From Armatimonadota bacterium (GTDB taxonomy: Bacteria > Armatimonadota > HRBIN16): DNA of 64,000 bases. Positions within the stretch are counted from its first letter, which is position 1. Every line of letters begins with the position of its first letter. A program made the translations under genes and the position numbers. Location: positions 598,763 to 662,762 of the forward strand of contig BPGU01000003.1 in the NCBI GenBank assembly GCA_026003195.1, written 5' to 3'. Below the pieces are notes generated by a model. The model was not told where the DNA came from. It worked only from the letters and a program-made list of their open reading frames with translations, and did not search any database. Below are positions 62,349 through 64,000 of this stretch, one piece after another.

Positions 62349-63501
62349 CGCTCACTTCCAGACACTCCAGGAGCATTTGTGCGGCGCGTTCGGTCGCACC
62401 CGGCGCTCCCAGTACGGATTTTACCTCCTGCAGGGCTTCCCGTTGTAGCCGGTGACCTTCGGTGCCCGGCAAAAGATTCAAGGAGTGAGCCACGATGTTC
62501 TGTGGTGTCGCAGAATGCTGGAGCAGCTCCGGGCAAACGCTGCGCTGCGCAATCAGGTTGGGCAAGCCGATAAAGGAGAGGTTCAGCGAGCGCTTACGGA
62601 GATGGTATTCCAGCTCCATCAGCCATGAACCGCGATACAGGATAATCATCGGCGTGCCCAGTATCGCCGCCTCCAGCGTGGCGGTGCCCGAACAACACCA
62701 CAGCAGGTGGCTGTATGCCATCACATCGTACGTCCTCTCGCGGACGATTCGCCAGGGGACAGTGCATCCAGCGAAGACGCGCTGCACCTCTTCGTCCTTT
62801 ACCGCTGGCGCGAGCGCGAGCACGAACTGTGCTGCCGGTTCCTGTTCAGCGAGCCGTTCTGCTGCCTGGCGCAGGACGGGTAGTAGCGAGCGTACCTCCT
62901 GTCGTCGGCTTCCGGGCAACAGTCCTATCCGCAAGCCCTCCGGATTCAGGCTGAGCCTCTCGCAGAACTCCTTTTCATTCAGCGAGGGTTTCACCCTGTC
63001 CAGCAAGGGATGCCCGACAAAGTGCGCGTTCGCTCCCGCCTGCCTCAGCAGCTCGGCGGACCAGGGAAACGGTGTGACGATGCAATCGGTGCAGGATGGA
63101 AGGTCGTTGCGCCGGGGTAGATACCTGCGCCAGGAACCGGGCGGGAAATAATAGAACACCTTCATCCCTCTTTCTTTCGCCCACTTCGCCAGCGGCACGT
63201 TAAACGCACCGAAATCCACCAGTACCAGCAGGTCAGGAGGTTCCTGAGCCAGCCGGTGTTTCAGCTTTTGCTGTGCCAGCCACAGCGCAGGCGCAACACG
63301 CAACGCCTCTACCACACCGACCGCGCCCCACTGGCTACTATCGTACAGCAGCTGTACTCCCGCTCTCGCCATGAGTCGTCCGCCGACGCCCCAGAAGTGT
63401 ACATCAGGCAGCCGTTCACGCACTGCCTGCACGAGCGCGGCGCAACTGGCATCGCCACTGGCTTCTCCTGCCACACAGAAAATGGTTACTGGTTTGCTCA
63501 C
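62332..63501 (-). CDS. lpxB: Lipid-A-disaccharide synthase
   Basis: A 389-residue GT19 enzyme that joins lipid X to UDP-diacylglucosamine. The start VTIFCVAGEASGDASCAALV, FWGVGGRLMARAG, LVLVDFGAFNVPLAKWAKER, GLLPGSRRQEVRSLLPVL and WCCSGTATLEAAILGTPMII are classic LpxB. It overlaps lpxA by 4 bases upstream (ATGA) and msbA downstream. Confidence 0.96.
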   Translation of the reverse strand: MSKPVTIFCVAGEASGDASCAALVQAVRERLPDVHFWGVGGRLMARAGVQLLYDSSQWGAVGVVEALRVAPALWLAQQKLKHRLAQEPPDLLVLVDFGAFNVPLAKWAKERGMKVFYYFPPGSWRRYLPRRNDLPSCTDCIVTPFPWSAELLRQAGANAHFVGHPLLDRVKPSLNEKEFCERLSLNPEGLRIGLLPGSRRQEVRSLLPVLRQAAERLAEQEPAAQFVLALAPAVKDEEVQRVFAGCTVPWRIVRERTYDVMAYSHLLWCCSGTATLEAAILGTPMIILYRGSWLMELEYHLRKRSLNLSFIGLPNLIAQRSVCPELLQHSATPQNIVAHSLNLLPGTEGHRLQREALQEVKSVLGAPGATERAAQMLLECLEVSDADSG

Positions 63502-64000
63502 CGCATACCGCGAGGGTCGTTGGCACGCCCTCCAAACCCCTTACGGATACTGCGCAGGAAATCCAGCAGATAGTCGCGCTCCGGGCTGGGCTCCACCTCC
63601 TCCTCAATGGCTTCGATCGCCTGCGACATGTTCAGTTTCGAGCGGTACAGCAGTTTGTATGCCTGCCTCAGCCCCGCTCGTACCGCAGGGGGAACACCAT
63701 GTCGGCGCAGACCGATTGTGTTCAGGTCCAGCACCTCTGCGGGACGCCCATCCACCATCATGAAGGGAGGAACGTCCTGCACCACTTTGGACATCCCGCC
63801 CAGCATTGCCAGCTTGCCGATACGGGTGTACTGATGCACGCCCACCATCCCACCGAAGACCACGTGGTCTTCCACGATAACGTGCCCGCTGATGCCCGCC
63901 TGATTGGCAATGATGATGCCATTGCCCAGCTTGCAGTTGTGCCCGATATGTACATAGCCCATAATCATATTGTCATCGCCGATGACAGTGGCTTCCTCTT
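63498..64000 (-). CDS. lpxA: UDP-N-acetylglucosamine acyltransferase LpxA (partial)
   Basis: The 5' end lies beyond the window. The visible 167 residues are the C-terminal part of the left-handed beta helix (GYVHIGHNCKLGNGIIIANQ, GISGHVIVEDHVVFGGMVGV, HQYTRIGKLAMLGGMSKVVQ then DVPPF) and the helical tail. It performs the first step of lipid A synthesis. FabZ or LpxC/LpxD genes are expected just outside. The stop overlaps lpxB by 4 bases. Confidence 0.95.
   Translation of the reverse strand, partial: EEATVIGDDNMIMGYVHIGHNCKLGNGIIIANQAGISGHVIVEDHVVFGGMVGVHQYTRIGKLAMLGGMSKVVQDVPPFMMVDGRPAEVLDLNTIGLRRHGVPPAVRAGLRQAYKLLYRSKLNMSQAIEAIEEEVEPSPERDYLLDFLRSIRKGFGGRANDPRGMR

Overview
The window looks like chromosomal DNA from a diderm, heterotrophic bacterium. 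Lipid A and LPS genes (lpxA, lpxB, msbA, a Kdo transferase) show an outer membrane. A DUF1559-type pseudopilin, Uma2 proteins, a dockerin-like secreted protein, an HspR-controlled chaperone operon and many sugar-handling genes together recall Armatimonadota. That placement is an inference from gene content; no rRNA or other strong phylogenetic marker is present. I see no tRNA, rRNA, CRISPR array, transposase or integrase.

Layout. 1-3.4 kb: a Wzz/Wzc-like polysaccharide co-polymerase/tyrosine kinase (cut by the window edge), then parA-parB with a perfect parS site inside parB. 3.7-6.3 kb: a frameshifted bacteriohemerythrin, a frameshifted formate-tetrahydrofolate ligase and a small Cys-rich protein. 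6.4-10.4 kb: dnaK-hsp20-dnaJ-hspR behind a consensus promoter whose -35 box lies inside an HspR operator (HAIR). 10.4-17.3 kb: a Uma2 protein, a BtuF-like protein, an ECF sigma/anti-sigma/NfeD run, a secreted protein with Met-rich 19-residue repeats, an S9 peptidase and a CDGSH protein. 17.4-24.5 kb: the tightly packed translation operon nusA-ylxR-infB-DUF503-rbfA-nrnA-truB-ribF, which lacks rimP. 24.6-42.9 kb: secreted and carbohydrate-active proteins (TPR, lectin/dockerin, CBM9, DUF4038 hydrolase, beta-propeller, GH20, GH4), serC, DinB, and several broken genes (GH10 remnant, chimeric Uma2, frameshifted hydrolase).

43.2-50.2 kb is the most striking part. A perfect sigma70-type promoter leads four tightly coupled genes: a membrane-anchored VWA-like protein, a 1067-residue tubulin/FtsZ-like GTPase with a C-terminal zinc ribbon, a MotA/TolQ-type membrane protein with a long coiled coil, and a MotB/OmpA-type protein with an Asp in its single membrane helix. 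Together they look like an ion-driven stator of the MotAB/ZorAB kind coupled to a tubulin-like polymer and a VWA protein. Base composition is visibly lower in GC than in the flanks, which suggests transfer. The function is unknown; membrane remodelling or phage defence are the leading hypotheses.

50.6-58.5 kb: a sugar isomerase-like protein, a zinc-ribbon membrane protein, a BcsL/CelD-type acyltransferase that appears to start at ATT, an M48 protease, a GT2 glycosyltransferase, a pseudopilin, and a GntR/LacI hybrid regulator with a palindromic operator shared with a divergent unknown gene. 58.6-64 kb: the LPS run lpxA-lpxB-msbA-DUF374 acyltransferase-kdtA on the minus strand, with overlapping genes.
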